64,000 nucleotides of DNA from Hippopus hippopus (GCA_946811185.2 OX328104.1:53366505-53430504), one strand, 5' to 3'; shown: positions 42,162 through 52,410, counted from the first letter of the stretch. The notes: generated by a model not told the origin, from the letters alone. Program-made: numbers and translations.

Positions 42162-42413
42162 TAACCCTTAGGCTGCTTAGCGCGACTTAATAACCTTTTG
42201 CGGACAGTGTAAATCAAGATCAGCGCGACTTAATAACCTTTTGCAGACAGTGTACATCAAGATCAGACTGACAGAACGTGCAGTCTTATCTTGGATCCAC
42301 ACTGTCCGATAAGGTGGTATCTTTCCCCCAGAAGTACCTTTGAAATAGAAAAAGTTGGGTTTTTACTATCGGCTTGAAAGTTTCATTTCTTTTATTAAGC
42401 AGGATAAGGTTAA
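42162..42413. mobile_element. MITE, family 3, reverse orientation
   Basis: It runs taacccttaggctgcttagc to attaagcaggataaggttaa, the reverse of the 49.1-kb copy. The segment cgcgacttaataaccttttg occurs twice (42,181 and 42,224), an internal duplication of about 43 bp. Confidence 0.65.
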
Positions 42414-42880
42414 ATATCAAGTATCGAAATAGAATGTTGTTGCAAAGCTGAGAAAAAGGTTAGATCTATATTTTTTTCCATCATACTTTTTATCTCAGAA
42501 TTGCAATCACGTCAGATAGGTGAGTCGGTCTCTTTTATTGACATTTCTGCACGTGTACCATGTTTGAATATTATGAATTACTATACAGTACCGCGGCTAC
42601 AGGTGCGCTTTAAATATTGCGATTTTTCTAAGTTGAGAAGGGGGATTAACTGTGTCAAAATGTGTTTAGTTACCTACCTTTCTGGTATAGATTTTGGTTC
42701 CTCTTTTGAAAGTAAACTACTAGCCGAAGTTTGAAGTAAATGTTTTCAGCAGTAATTGAGATGGTATAAATGTTTTTATTTGATGCTTATCAGTAGTTTA
42801 TCGAGAAAAAACGGTGGAATATTGTTTATTCTAACATGACACGTGAATTCGGCTCTATAAACACAGTGCAACGAAAGCGT
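42414..42880. other. No supported gene
   Basis: A 77-codon plus-strand frame at 42,501-42,734 has no recognisable motif. Nothing else seen. Confidence 0.35.
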
Positions 42881-42908
42881 GGTAAAATCTACGTTATTCT
42901 ATGTAGAG

Positions 42909-42936
42909 TGACGTCATTCTATATAGAGTGACGTCA
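42909..42936. promoter_or_regulatory. Second pair of CRE-type TGACGTCA sites
   Basis: TGACGTCA at 42,909-42,916 and 42,929-42,936, exactly 20 bp apart in a repeated tatagagtgacgtcattct unit. They could be a small tandem duplication rather than a designed regulatory pair. Confidence 0.35.
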
Positions 42937-43053
42937 TTCTGTATAAAGTAAGTAAGTAAGTTATTCAATGGAATATAATCTTCATCCGTGTTTTTACTCT
43001 AAGTATGAACTTGTTTTCCTTTGATTAAGAGTTGGTCATGTTAGAATCGAAAT

Positions 43054-43211
43054 AATCTTCTTTCTATCGTGGTTTATCGTTCTATAAACCACGTTGTGAG
43101 TTATGAGGCGCAATGAATAAACCACTCGGGCTATCGCCCTCATGGATTATTTATTGTGCCTCATAACTCACAACTGTGGTTTATTGAACGATAAACCACG
43201 ATAGAAAGATT
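43054..43211. repeat. Large hairpin with a nested hairpin
   Basis: Left arm 43,054-43,128 and right arm 43,142-43,211 pair along nearly their whole length (gttgtgagttatgaggc / gcctcataactcacaac). Each arm also folds on itself through cgtggttta and taaaccacg. Confidence 0.75.
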
Positions 43212-43477
43212 ATATTTTAAATATTTTATGGTTGCGACCAGTGAAAAATACCGATTTTATTTTCCAACTCTTCAATTGAAGGCCGAAATAGTAGCTCCCG
43301 CGCTCTAGTTAACTAGGTAAACAGCGCGTGCTATTCAACCAGATGGAAATATGACGTAATTTACCCTACATTTCTCTCGCTTTACGTCATATTGTAATGC
43401 ATTGTTATGCGGAGGGGGTATGTCACGGGAAATTACGAAAACAACTGTACTGGATTTTGATGCAAGCTTCACCCCAC

Positions 43478-43510
43478 CCCCCCCCCCCCCAAAAAAAAAG
43501 GGGGGGGGTT
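43478..43510. repeat. C-run, A-run, G-run homopolymer hairpin
   Basis: About 14 C, then 9-10 A, then 10 G. It is self-complementary and prone to sequencing or assembly error. Confidence 0.6.
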
Positions 43511-43533
43511 AGAAGCATGAAATAAATAGAATA

Positions 43534-43670
43534 TTTTTTTCGGTGAATAACCGAAATTTATTTCATCGAGTGTATATCATCGGTAATTTTTTCACTCGCG
43601 GCTGTGCCACTCGTAAAATATTACCGATGATATTCACTCGATAAAATAAATTTCGATCCTTCACAAAAAA
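43534..43670. repeat. Large hairpin, arms of about 63 bp
   Basis: Left arm 43,534-43,598 and right arm 43,608-43,670; matching blocks include aaatttatttcatcgagtg and cactcgataaaataaattt. Confidence 0.7.
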
Positions 43671-43867
43671 GAGCCAACTATCCTCTATTTCTTAATACGA
43701 AGGCAACACAGACGACCACAGGGTTATGACAATTCCTCGATGTTTCTACGAAAACAGCCAAGCCAAAATTATGTGACAAAAGTTTATTTTTGAGATCGAA
43801 TTTCATCAAACTCGATCAAAAAAAGAAATTGCCAAACCTCGCTCAAGTCTGGCTTGAATTAAGATTT

Positions 43868-44107
43868 GAGTCATGCACTAGCGAAAGGGGGCTTATTGCA
43901 TCTCCGTAATGTATTGCACCACGCTAATTATCACATAATTAGGGATCTGTAAAATCGATTTTGTATAACAACCGACTGAATCATGGGATAAACTGTTCCT
44001 TTGACATGCAGAAAACTGGCAAATAGAAAAAAAAGTATCGACGCAGCTTGGCCGGGATCGATACTTTTTGCAGACGCATTACACCCCATTTTCATAGAGC
44101 ATGACTA
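43868..44107. mobile_element. MITE, family 2
   Basis: The ends are gagtcatgcactagcgaaag and tttcatagagcatgact. The core palindrome is shortened (gacgcagcttggccgggatc). Confidence 0.6.
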
Positions 44108-44690
44108 AAGCCACAAACTGCCAGATCCACAGTTTCATCTGCATGAAGAAATGACGATGTTACGTGATTATACCGTTTTGACTTGTAGTTTTTTGTTGTA
44201 CCATCTGAAACTATCTACATGTAAATTTGACTGGTTTTGTCTTTTGCGTTCCATTTCTAAATTTCTGAGACAGCATTCATAATTGGCTGGAATGTGAAGA
44301 TGGAATCTCAGTAAATCAGATTGGAAGACTAAAATATGCACTTTGGCAAACAGTATATTATTAGTAGAATATCAAAAAATCATTTGATGTTAATCTATCT
44401 GTCTAACTCTTTATTGCACATCTTTTGATTCATCCTATTATTATATAAATATAAAGTACAGTTTTTTTTACCAGGAAACAGTGCCATGGCTGTTCTGATA
44501 ACTTGTCTATTTTTTTCCAAGCCATCGTTTCATTCCAAACAACATCTCAATATTAATGTATTCAAATGCTCGACAGGTCGAGTTTTCTGTCTATAAAAGA
44601 GTATCCTGCCAAGGGAAGCTTCAGTCGTGACCAGTGCTCCCAGCGAGATTCCATCTAAGAATTTCAATATTACAGGTCAAATGCCTTAAC
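44108..44690. other. No recognisable feature
   Basis: AT-rich spacer, nothing supported. Confidence 0.5.
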
Positions 44691-44890
44691 ACTTGAAGTC
44701 CCATGTTTAACGACCTTTACGCAAATGGGTTGTGAAACATTGTGGGAAAGAAGAAAACGCTGATGTCCATTTCTTCCTTTCCCTATAGTTTCTACATTTT
44801 TTCGATACTTTTATTTTCTGAGCCAATTTTCCAATCTGGGGGTGTAAAATCCTATCTTATAGGCTGACATTCTTAGGTAAAGAGTCAGCC
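44691..44890. mobile_element. TTAA-type MITE, family 1, diverged
   Basis: It has tgtttaacgacctttacgca, a paired attgtgggaaagaaga / tcttcctttccc core and the far end tcttaggtaaagagt. Confidence 0.45.
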
Positions 44891-45141
44891 TATGACCCAC
44901 ACCGCAGTGAAAGCGTCTGAGAATACGGACTCAGATGCTCATTTACAATCAGACGTATTCTACATGGACGATTCAACATGCACTCGTTCTTACAGCTATA
45001 AATGCATGACTTGCCCCTGCTGAAACTTTATTTCTATTCTGGTCATGCATCAAGAGCCTATAAAAATGCAAATCTTGCTGAAAGATGTGGGAAGATTATT
45101 ACTTCGATAAAGCACAAAAGGATAAAACAAACCACACGAAA

Positions 45142-45378
45142 TTAACCCTTTACCACACAGTAAAATTTAAGACCAGTCCATATTGAAGGAAAATTTTCAG
45201 ACCACAATTCAAATATTTTTTTTCAAATTATCGTATTTGTTTATGAATAGGTAGAAAACATTGTGGGAAAAGGAGAAAATGCTGGATACCAGCATTTTCT
45301 CCTTTTCCCACAATCTTTTCAAAAGCTTTCTTTTTTTTCAGGGCCGTCAAAACTGGGGATTGTATGGTAAAAGGTTAA
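45142..45378. mobile_element. TTAA-ended MITE, family 1, reference copy
   Basis: TTAA at both ends (45,142-45,145 and 45,375-45,378). The terminal repeats ccctttaccacaca and tgtatggtaaaagg match at 12 of 14 positions. The central hairpin is ggagaaaatgctgg / ccagcattttctcc. The TTAA ends suggest a piggyBac-type relation, which is inference. Confidence 0.7.
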
Positions 45379-45477
45379 TTAAATGATTTTTTTGTTTGAC
45401 TCCAGACTGTTTAATTTATTCGAGCAATTCGAAACTGTTACTGGAAAAAAAAAACACTAATCATTCGGATACCAAGA

Positions 45478-45680
45478 AGCATATAACTCTTTACTAGACA
45501 ACAAAGTTTTTGGGCTTGTACACATAGAAACCATTTGCAGACGACAAATTAATGCGGAGCAAATGATGGAGTTTTCGAAAGGCACAAAATATTGAGGGAA
45601 AAGGAAAAAAATCTGGCTACCAGCGTTTCTAATACAACAATGTTTAAAAAAAATCTCTGCTAGGGTAAGAAACACACTGG
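45478..45680. mobile_element. Family-1 MITE, diverged
   Basis: It contains aactctttactagacaacaa, gacgacaaattaatgcgg and a decayed hairpin core (aggaaaaaaatctgg). The right end is weak. Confidence 0.4.
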
Positions 45681-46330
45681 ATTTTTTGAGAAACGAGGTC
45701 AGCTGTGTTGTTTACAGTATAGTTGCTGCAAACGACGTCTGAAAACATCCTCGTTAACTACCGGTTGTCAGCATGAATAAAAGCTTTACGCACGCATATA
45801 TGCGAAACATTGTGGTAATAAGGGATAAAAAGCTCAATTTTCAACAACGATTTAAAACCGGAAATGATGCACGACGAAATATTTTTTTTGTAGGTGACAG
45901 TGCAGTATGTTAGCCTGTGGCCTTAACTGAAAATTCTCCCTGATTTCATATCAGTTCGTTTGATATCAGAAAGTAATCAATATATCCATTGCAGTTTCTT
46001 TAAATGAAAAATATTTAAGATTTATATCTGCACCGATATTATATCTATATACACTCGTTGATTACTTTATTTACTAGAACTGAACAAAATTTGCCTATGG
46101 ACCATTATTTTTTTCAGAGAGCTGATAAGCAGGGGCATCATTCTGCATGGTGCATGACAAGACATGGGTCGAAATGTAAAGGAACATAGCTACTATATTT
46201 AAGTTACAGGAGGTTTCTCTTCCAGGGAATTATATAATTAAGGCATCAACAAAGTACGCCAAGCACGCGATGCCGTGCTTACATAATAATTGGTTTTCTG
46301 AAACTATTACGTCACATTTGATGAATGGAG
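45681..46330. other. No recognisable feature
   Basis: Spacer with no supported feature. Confidence 0.5.
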
Positions 46331-47150
46331 CAGGTGAAAATCTGAAATCTTATGCAAATTAATCTCATTATTAACATTTTTTGACACCTTTTTTTCTCTA
46401 GTTTAACCAACACAAAATTGTTTCTTGCTTTTTTTGTTTTATTTCTGACAGTTTCTTCGTTTCGGCTGCTTCATACATTTTTCTGTTGATTTTCTTTTTC
46501 TCCTCGTACTTAATTAACCAATCTTGCCTTTTTACGACTCATAACTGGTTCCAGATGATCGATCTTGGTCTTAAACAGGTCATAAGCGACCTGAATAACC
46601 AGCTTATACTAGGAAGTAGTACAACAGTTCTGCTATATTCTATAGAAAATCTGTATCTCAGTAATCTGTCATTTATTTTCATGCAGGTCTAAACTCTTAA
46701 CTAGACGACAGAATTTTAGACTTGTAAAAATTAAAGCAGGTGAAAATCTGAAATCTTATGCAAATTAATATCATTATTAACAGCTTTTGCCACCTTCTTT
46801 TCTCCAGTATAACCAACACAAAATTACTGTTTTTTTTTTTGTTTTATTTCCGTCAGCTTCTTCGTTTCAGCTTTTTCATAGTAACGTGTTATTTTTCTTC
46901 GCGGATTTTCTTTTTCTCGTGGCATCTGATTAACCAGTCTTGCTTTCGCGGGAATCATAACTGGCTCCAAATGATCGGTCTTGGTCTTTAACAGGTCTTT
47001 AGCAACCTGAATAACCAACCTGTACTCAGAGAAGTAGATCAGGAGTTCTGCTATGTTTTTATGGAAATCTGTAAGTGTCTAAATAATCTGTTGTAGATTT
47101 TCAAACAGGTTTCAACTCTATACTAGACGACAGAATGTTAGACTAGTGCA
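46331..47150. repeat. Tandem duplication, two units of about 405 bp
   Basis: Unit 1 is about 46,331-46,737 and unit 2 about 46,738-47,150. Both begin aggtgaaaatctgaaatctt and share catgcaaattaat, gatcttggtc/gatcggtcttggtc and actagacgacagaat. On the minus strand unit 2 carries an open, exon-like stretch; unit 1 is frameshifted there. Confidence 0.65.
46824..47075 (-). pseudogene. Unassigned exon-like fragment in the 405-bp repeat
   Basis: Read on the minus strand from about 47,075, an AG (cttacag|att) opens a frame with AELLIYFSEYRLVIQVAKDL then KTKTDHLEPVM and a Lys/Glu-rich tail to 46,824. Unit 1 keeps LVIQVA and DHLEPVM but has a stop and a frameshift. The pattern looks like a duplicated exon or a transposon-borne fragment. 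I do not recognise the family. Confidence 0.3.
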
Positions 47151-47341
47151 AGGTGAAAGCACTTGCTGGCCACATGTGAGCTGTGGATTAAATCGTAGGA
47201 TTTGTCTTTGATAGGGTAGAAAACATTTTGGAAAAGGAGAAAATGTCGGTTACCAGCATTTTCTCTTTTTCCAACGATGTTTTGCAGTAACTTCGTACCT
47301 TCGGGGTCGTTAAAATTCGGGATTGTTTGGTTAAGTGTTAA
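47111..47341. mobile_element. TTAA-type MITE, family 1
   Basis: It has actctatactagacgacaga at one end, a ggagaaaatgtcggttacca hairpin core, and cgttaaaattcgggattgtt then ttaagtgttaa at the other. Confidence 0.6.
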
Positions 47342-48018
47342 GTGAGTCCCAATAACAAGTCTTTGATTTTGATATGTCACAGGCAGCTTCGGGTGATCAA
47401 TCTTTCTACATAGTATTATGATATCTTGGTGGAAATGTAAGTCGCTAATAGCAACGTTATGGTTCATACCTTTCACAGAGATATACAGATCTCAAGTTGA
47501 GAATATTGAAATGAAAAGGTAGATCTATACCAGCAGAACCGGGTGTATAAACAGAAAAAGAATGTAATTTCTAATAAAGTTATAACCAAGTATCATTTTG
47601 TTCTCGTTTGTCATATAGAGATTTAACAATATAATTCCTAAATGCAACTACCCGGCCAACACGTTATCAAGATACTACGCAACGTTTACTTCACAGCTGA
47701 AGATTTATCTATCATTTTTAATGTTTCTTAAAACATATCGTAAGCATTGTCGAATATTTAAAATCAAATAAAAAGGTGTAAACTATATTGGAGGAATTCA
47801 AAACACAAATAAGGTTTATATAAAAAAAAAGGGGGGGGGGGGAAAGCATACAAACAAACAAAATACAACAAAAAACGTTCACTTTACAACTGTGTCATGT
47901 AAATCGCTTATACTCGTGTATGTTGGAAGTGTAGCCTTTTATCAGTCATTCACTGATTTTCTGCAACTCACATGTAAAAATTTGCTAAGAGAATGATTCT
48001 TGCATACTGCCTTTCATA
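47342..48018. other. No recognisable feature apart from an A/G homopolymer
   Basis: An A9-G12 run lies at about 47,822-47,842. No gene. Confidence 0.5.
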
Positions 48019-48614
48019 CGGTGGCACAAAAGTGACATGGAAGATATATTTTATACTACGTGCGCACGCAGTAGCTAATACGTGCGCACGTAATAAGTAA
48101 TACGTGCGCACGCAGTAGTATTACGTGCGCACGCAGTAGCTAATACGTGCGCACGTAATAACTAATACGTGCGCACGTAATACTATTGCGTGCGCACGTA
48201 TAAGCTAATACGTGCGCACGTAATAGTTATTACGTGCGCACGTATTAGCTAGTACGTGTGCACGCAGTAGCTAATACGTGCGCACGTATTAACTAATACG
48301 TGCGCACGTAATAACTATTACGTGTGCACGTAATAATCGACCAATCAGTTTATAAGGATCAATAAATGTCTATCTTCCACTTCCATCTTGAAACAATGGC
48401 TTCCGTTCATGATTCTGATTGGTGGATTATTACGTGCGCACGTAATATGTAATACGTGCGCACGTATTAGCTACTGCGTGCGCACGTATTACTTATTACG
48501 TGCGCACGTATTAGCTACTGCGTGCGCACGTAATAACTAATACGTGCGCACGTATTAGCTACTGCGTGCGCACGTAGTATAAAATATATCTTCCATGTCA
48601 CTTTTGTGCCACCG
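48019..48614. mobile_element. TA-flanked palindromic element built from 22-bp Z-type units
   Basis: TA flanks both ends (48,017-48,018 and 48,615-48,616). About 37 terminal bases, from cggtggcacaaaagtgacat through a atattttata-type stretch, are inverted almost perfectly at the right end. Inside lie 13 units on the left and 7 on the right of tacgtgcgcacgta plus an 8-base spacer (ataactaa, gtagctaa and variants). The centre (about 48,337-48,425) is unique and bounded by cgaccaatcag / ctgattggtgg. It codes for nothing. The TA duplication suggests Tc1/mariner-type mobilisation. The 14-mer core is itself a palindrome. Confidence 0.85.
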
Positions 48615-49099
48615 TAGGAAAATGATAAACAGCTAACCAGAAAATGCCCATATGACAAAAGGAACCATCCAATATATTATGATACACGGTATTCAGCTAA
48701 ATTTATGCAAAAGCCTTTACTTTCTTTCAGTTACAACTATCTTTTTTCCGCATCTATTAGGGTAATTAAATAGGTTAAAACAACCGAATTGTGAATATCG
48801 AGATTAAATTGCACGAATCTGCGGGCTGATTTTGATCTAGTTTTTAACAACTACATATTAACATGCGATTGTTTGGAAAAAGGTGAAATCCGGAAATGGC
48901 ATCTATAAATCGGCCTGTCAAATCTTTGAACCCCATATTGCAGAAAGGTGGTAAGGAGATGGGAGTGCGAATCAATTTACGTCTTTACTGCGATTCGTTC
49001 TGTGTATTTAATCTTTGATGTCGACATGGTATTATAGCGGGAAATAGTCAGTACAGCATGCCAACCCAAAAATTGTTTACAGAAATCCCCAGATGCAAT
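48615..49099. other. No recognisable feature
   Basis: Spacer sequence, nothing supported. Confidence 0.5.
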
Positions 49100-49310
49100 T
49101 TAACTCTTATCCTGCTAAAGTAAATGAAACTTTTAAGCCGATGGTAAAAACCCACATTTTGCTATTTCAAAGATCTTTTTTTTTATGGAAAACATGCCCT
49201 TAACAGACAGTGTAGATCAATGATCAGAGTACACGTTCTGTGCTGTCTGATCTTGATGTACACTGTCTGCAAAAAATCAGCAAGTCGCGCTTAGCAGCCT
49301 AAGGGATAAT
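49100..49310. mobile_element. MITE, family 3
   Basis: It begins ttaactcttatcctgctaaa and ends gcctaagggataa. The core is gtgtagatcaatgatcagag / tgatcttgatgtacac. Confidence 0.65.
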
Positions 49311-50774
49311 GTTGAATTCACATTTTCACAATCCAAACAGAGCAGACTTTTCATGATCTTATATACATGTAGAAATTAATGCTTGATTAATCTGGTGTTG
49401 CTCGATTGTATCAGAAGTGATTTGTTCTACAATAATGCCATTGCTTAAAAAAACATCATTCATTAATTGACTCATTGCCTCCTGCAAACGGGTATTTTTT
49501 TGCGCCTGTGTGCCTTACATCAGACGACATTTTGACGGTGTTGTGGTAAAAGAAGAAATTGTTCGTCACCCTTTGCCGTAACATTTTTCTCTGCATTTAT
49601 GTATCGGTTCGAAGATTATTGATGTTCTACATTGATGGGTTTTTATGTCACTGGAGAACACTTGTTTTAGGAAGAAATGAGTTAAGAGGGCACGCAATTT
49701 ACAAGTATTGGATCCTTCATAACCCTTACAACGCTGAAACAGATTTAGCTGTTTAGTGAATAGAGTGTATCAGGATCAGACTACATGAAACGTGCAGCCT
49801 AATCTTGGTTCTACGCTGTTTGTTGCTTTGCCCTTTTTAGACTAGAACGATCGAGGCTTGAAATGGCAATATTTCGGCTGCTGTTCTTTATTGAAATAAA
49901 ATCCATTCAATTAATTCGGCGCTTTAACTCTTTAAGGATTTAACAGATTGTTTACTTTACAAATCATATTTTAAAAACCCTTATTCATTTTGGTCGTTAA
50001 ATCACACAATCGTTTGGTAAACGGTTAAAGGGAGATTTACTGGTATAATTGGATTTCTTGTAAATTTGGCACAATGAGGAAAAAAAAGTCAAAAGCTTGA
50101 CGTAGCCTATCAAAATCATTGTCCAAAAAATCAAAATAAGATATTTGAAAAGAAATCTACTGTAGATAACGAAACACTAAAACAGTGCAGCAATGCCAAT
50201 TGCTATTTTGTTCAGTCTGAACTTTACTGTTCTGCGTCAGTTGGCTAAATATACCATGTGAGTATTTTTCATTCAGTTCATTCTCATATTGAATTTGGCG
50301 ATAAAATATTAAAATGTTAACATTTGAAATGGTTTTGAAATTACATTTTCCACGGCTACCGTCATGGGTTTGCCGTGTTGAGTGAAAAGTACTACATTTA
50401 TGTGTTTATATGAAAAAGAGCTTGTATTCTGTACAGTATGTGGTTAACACACAATATAAGTGTATTTCGCATATCTTGTGATTCTCACGTCAGTCCTCAC
50501 AATGTTGTGAAATTGTGAGTGTGCAAGCAAAGTCCTCGTTTTGATGGAAGAATTTAACGTCCTCATAACGAGTCCTCACTTTGAATGGAAAATAGGTAGA
50601 GTCCTCTAAACGTTTTTATGTCATATTAGTCGAGTGTAAAGTTGATATTTGTAAAAAATCTTTTTCTAGATGTGAACATTATTGTTAATTACAAACTGCG
50701 AGTTCCGTACCTCTAAGGCTTTAATGAGTCCTCATAATGACGTAAAGTTTCAAGGTCCTCAGAACGAATGCAAT

Positions 50775-50777
<3 letters not shown>
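49311..50777. other. Spacer before the copy-2 edge
   Basis: Contains a family-3 core fragment at about 49,768-49,820 (aggatcagactac / gtgcagcctaatcttgg) and a family-1 fragment near 49,985-50,030. A motif agtcctc(a) recurs at least six times over 50,490-50,760. No gene. Confidence 0.4.
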
Positions 50778-50823
<46 letters not shown>

Positions 50824-51051
50824 CTTCTACAAGAAGGTTAACATTGGTCGATAAAGACATGACTTTTAACGATCTGTTTTTGCAGTTGTGGCGACAGCGT
50901 TTCCAACTGCCTTTTCATTCTTTCAGTGGCACATGATAACTTTTTTTTTTAAAATAGTAATTCAGTCAATGAAGTTGAAAACTCACTAGCCACATTTTAA
51001 ATTGATAAAGCTCTGTTTCAAACGATGATGTTTTATTGCTATCTCCATTAG

Positions 51052-51379
51052 GTTCGCATAGGGGTTGGCAGCACGTTAGGAGGCTTTCAGATTCGTCCTT
51101 TATCTATAATTCATGGTGGAACCAATGGTATAATTCCTGTGAAAGTACCACATGCCACAAAACTGTATGTGACAGCTGTGACGGAAAATAATGCCGGACT
51201 TCAGTCGACATTTCACGCAGAGCCTATTGTAATGGACAAAACAGCACCACATATGTATGATATTAGGAGTAAAGTAAACAGTACCACTGATCAGACGTCC
51301 GAAATCACATCAAAGATAGTAACTGAATGGAAAACTCATGACGATGAAAGTGGTGTAAAAGAATGCTTTTGTTATATAG
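51052..51379 (+). CDS. FN3-like exon, copy 2 (phase 0 acceptor)
   Basis: Identical splice sites to 21,535-21,862. It keeps linker DKTAPHMY and is open. No FN3-like upstream exon is present between 39,042 and 51,051, so its phase-0 acceptor has no known partner here. Four residues differ from copy 1. Confidence 0.75.
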
Positions 51380-52410
51380 GTGAGTTAGGAATAAGCTTCA
51401 CAGTTTCTGCTGCATTTTGTGAACGAACCTCTTAGGACAGACTTTTGGTCGTAATCATTGTGGTAACAATTGTGCAACATTGTACAGGTAAGTCGGCGAA
51501 GTGTAGTATTTAGAAACATAAAGTCTAAAAAAGAGAGTTTTTAAAGTCCTTGTTTCCGTCTCGTTGTATTATTGCGCATTTCGGTACACGTTTCAAGTGC
51601 ATAAAAAAAAAAAAAAAAAAATGCAGAAGTTAATCTTTGTTTTTTCCTTATTTACGTACCAATACATACAATGTACATTTTAGCATATGAACAGCTTATT
51701 TGTGATTGCATGGCAGAGTTTAGATTTACATGCCGATAAAGTGCTAATAATTACCTTGCGAAATGAAGAAAATGTGTGCAGATATAATGCTTAATTTCAA
51801 TTTCAACATGCGTGTCAGACAATCTAGACGTAAATCTTATGAGAAAATTCAATAAATTGCATATGAAAATAGAGGATGGGGCTTTCCTACGTGGGACGTG
51901 GTTTCTGAGTTTTATCCTAGCTTTTCTGGCGCAGGTCAAGCCAGTGTGCACTTTTGCAAGGTACTACAGAGCCATAGGGTCGTAACTTTGAAGTTTAAGA
52001 AACGCACTTATAAAAAAGTTAGCAGGCGTAATATAACTGAGCGGTTTAAGAAAAAAAAAAAAAATGACGCCTAAGCTTGCCTAACGTCACGATTAGGTGG
52101 TACACTCAAGTTTTTCGCAAGCAAAGACGCGCACAGCTCAAAATGATTAAGCCAAGAGTGCTAGCTGGTGGTCAATTTTCATCTATACTTTCTTATTTAA
52201 GTACATTCTCAGACAGAGCAAAATTATCCACTAATCTATTAATTCATTTGTATGTCGACGTAAAGATAAACAAGGTAAATTTACAAGATGTACTTGCTGC
52301 CTACTAGATATTTATGTGTTCTTCCGATCCATTTCTTTCCGCAGCTTCTCTGTTCATGCCTTATAAAGCAATAGGACTTGCATTTATGTTTTTGACTGAT
52401 TTCCTTTCAG
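51380..52410. other. Intron of copy 2
   Basis: Diverged from copy 1 up to about 51,775, near identical after. It has an A-run of about 19 at 51,603-51,621 where copy 1 is interrupted. Confidence 0.6.

Larger units (their letters stand above)
21294..50777. repeat. Unit 1 of a ~29.5-kb head-to-tail duplication
   Basis: Sequence from the (GT)n at about 21,294 matches sequence from the (GT)n at about 50,778, in the same order, to the end of the window (position 34,311 matches 64,000). Offsets are about 29,520 near 22.8 kb and 29,690 beyond the SINE at 55.1 kb. If the arrangement is real, the unit is 21,294-50,777. It includes the 200-N gap, so the true length is unknown. Confidence 0.8.

Noticed and set aside
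48019..48614. CRISPR-like array
   Set aside because: The units are regular, but the spacers are short, similar and A/T rich. The unit is a palindrome inside TA-flanked inverted repeats, and the genome is eukaryotic.
50760..50936. Plus-strand ORF with Cys-Val repeats
   Set aside because: It is the translation of the (GT)n tract at the duplication edge.
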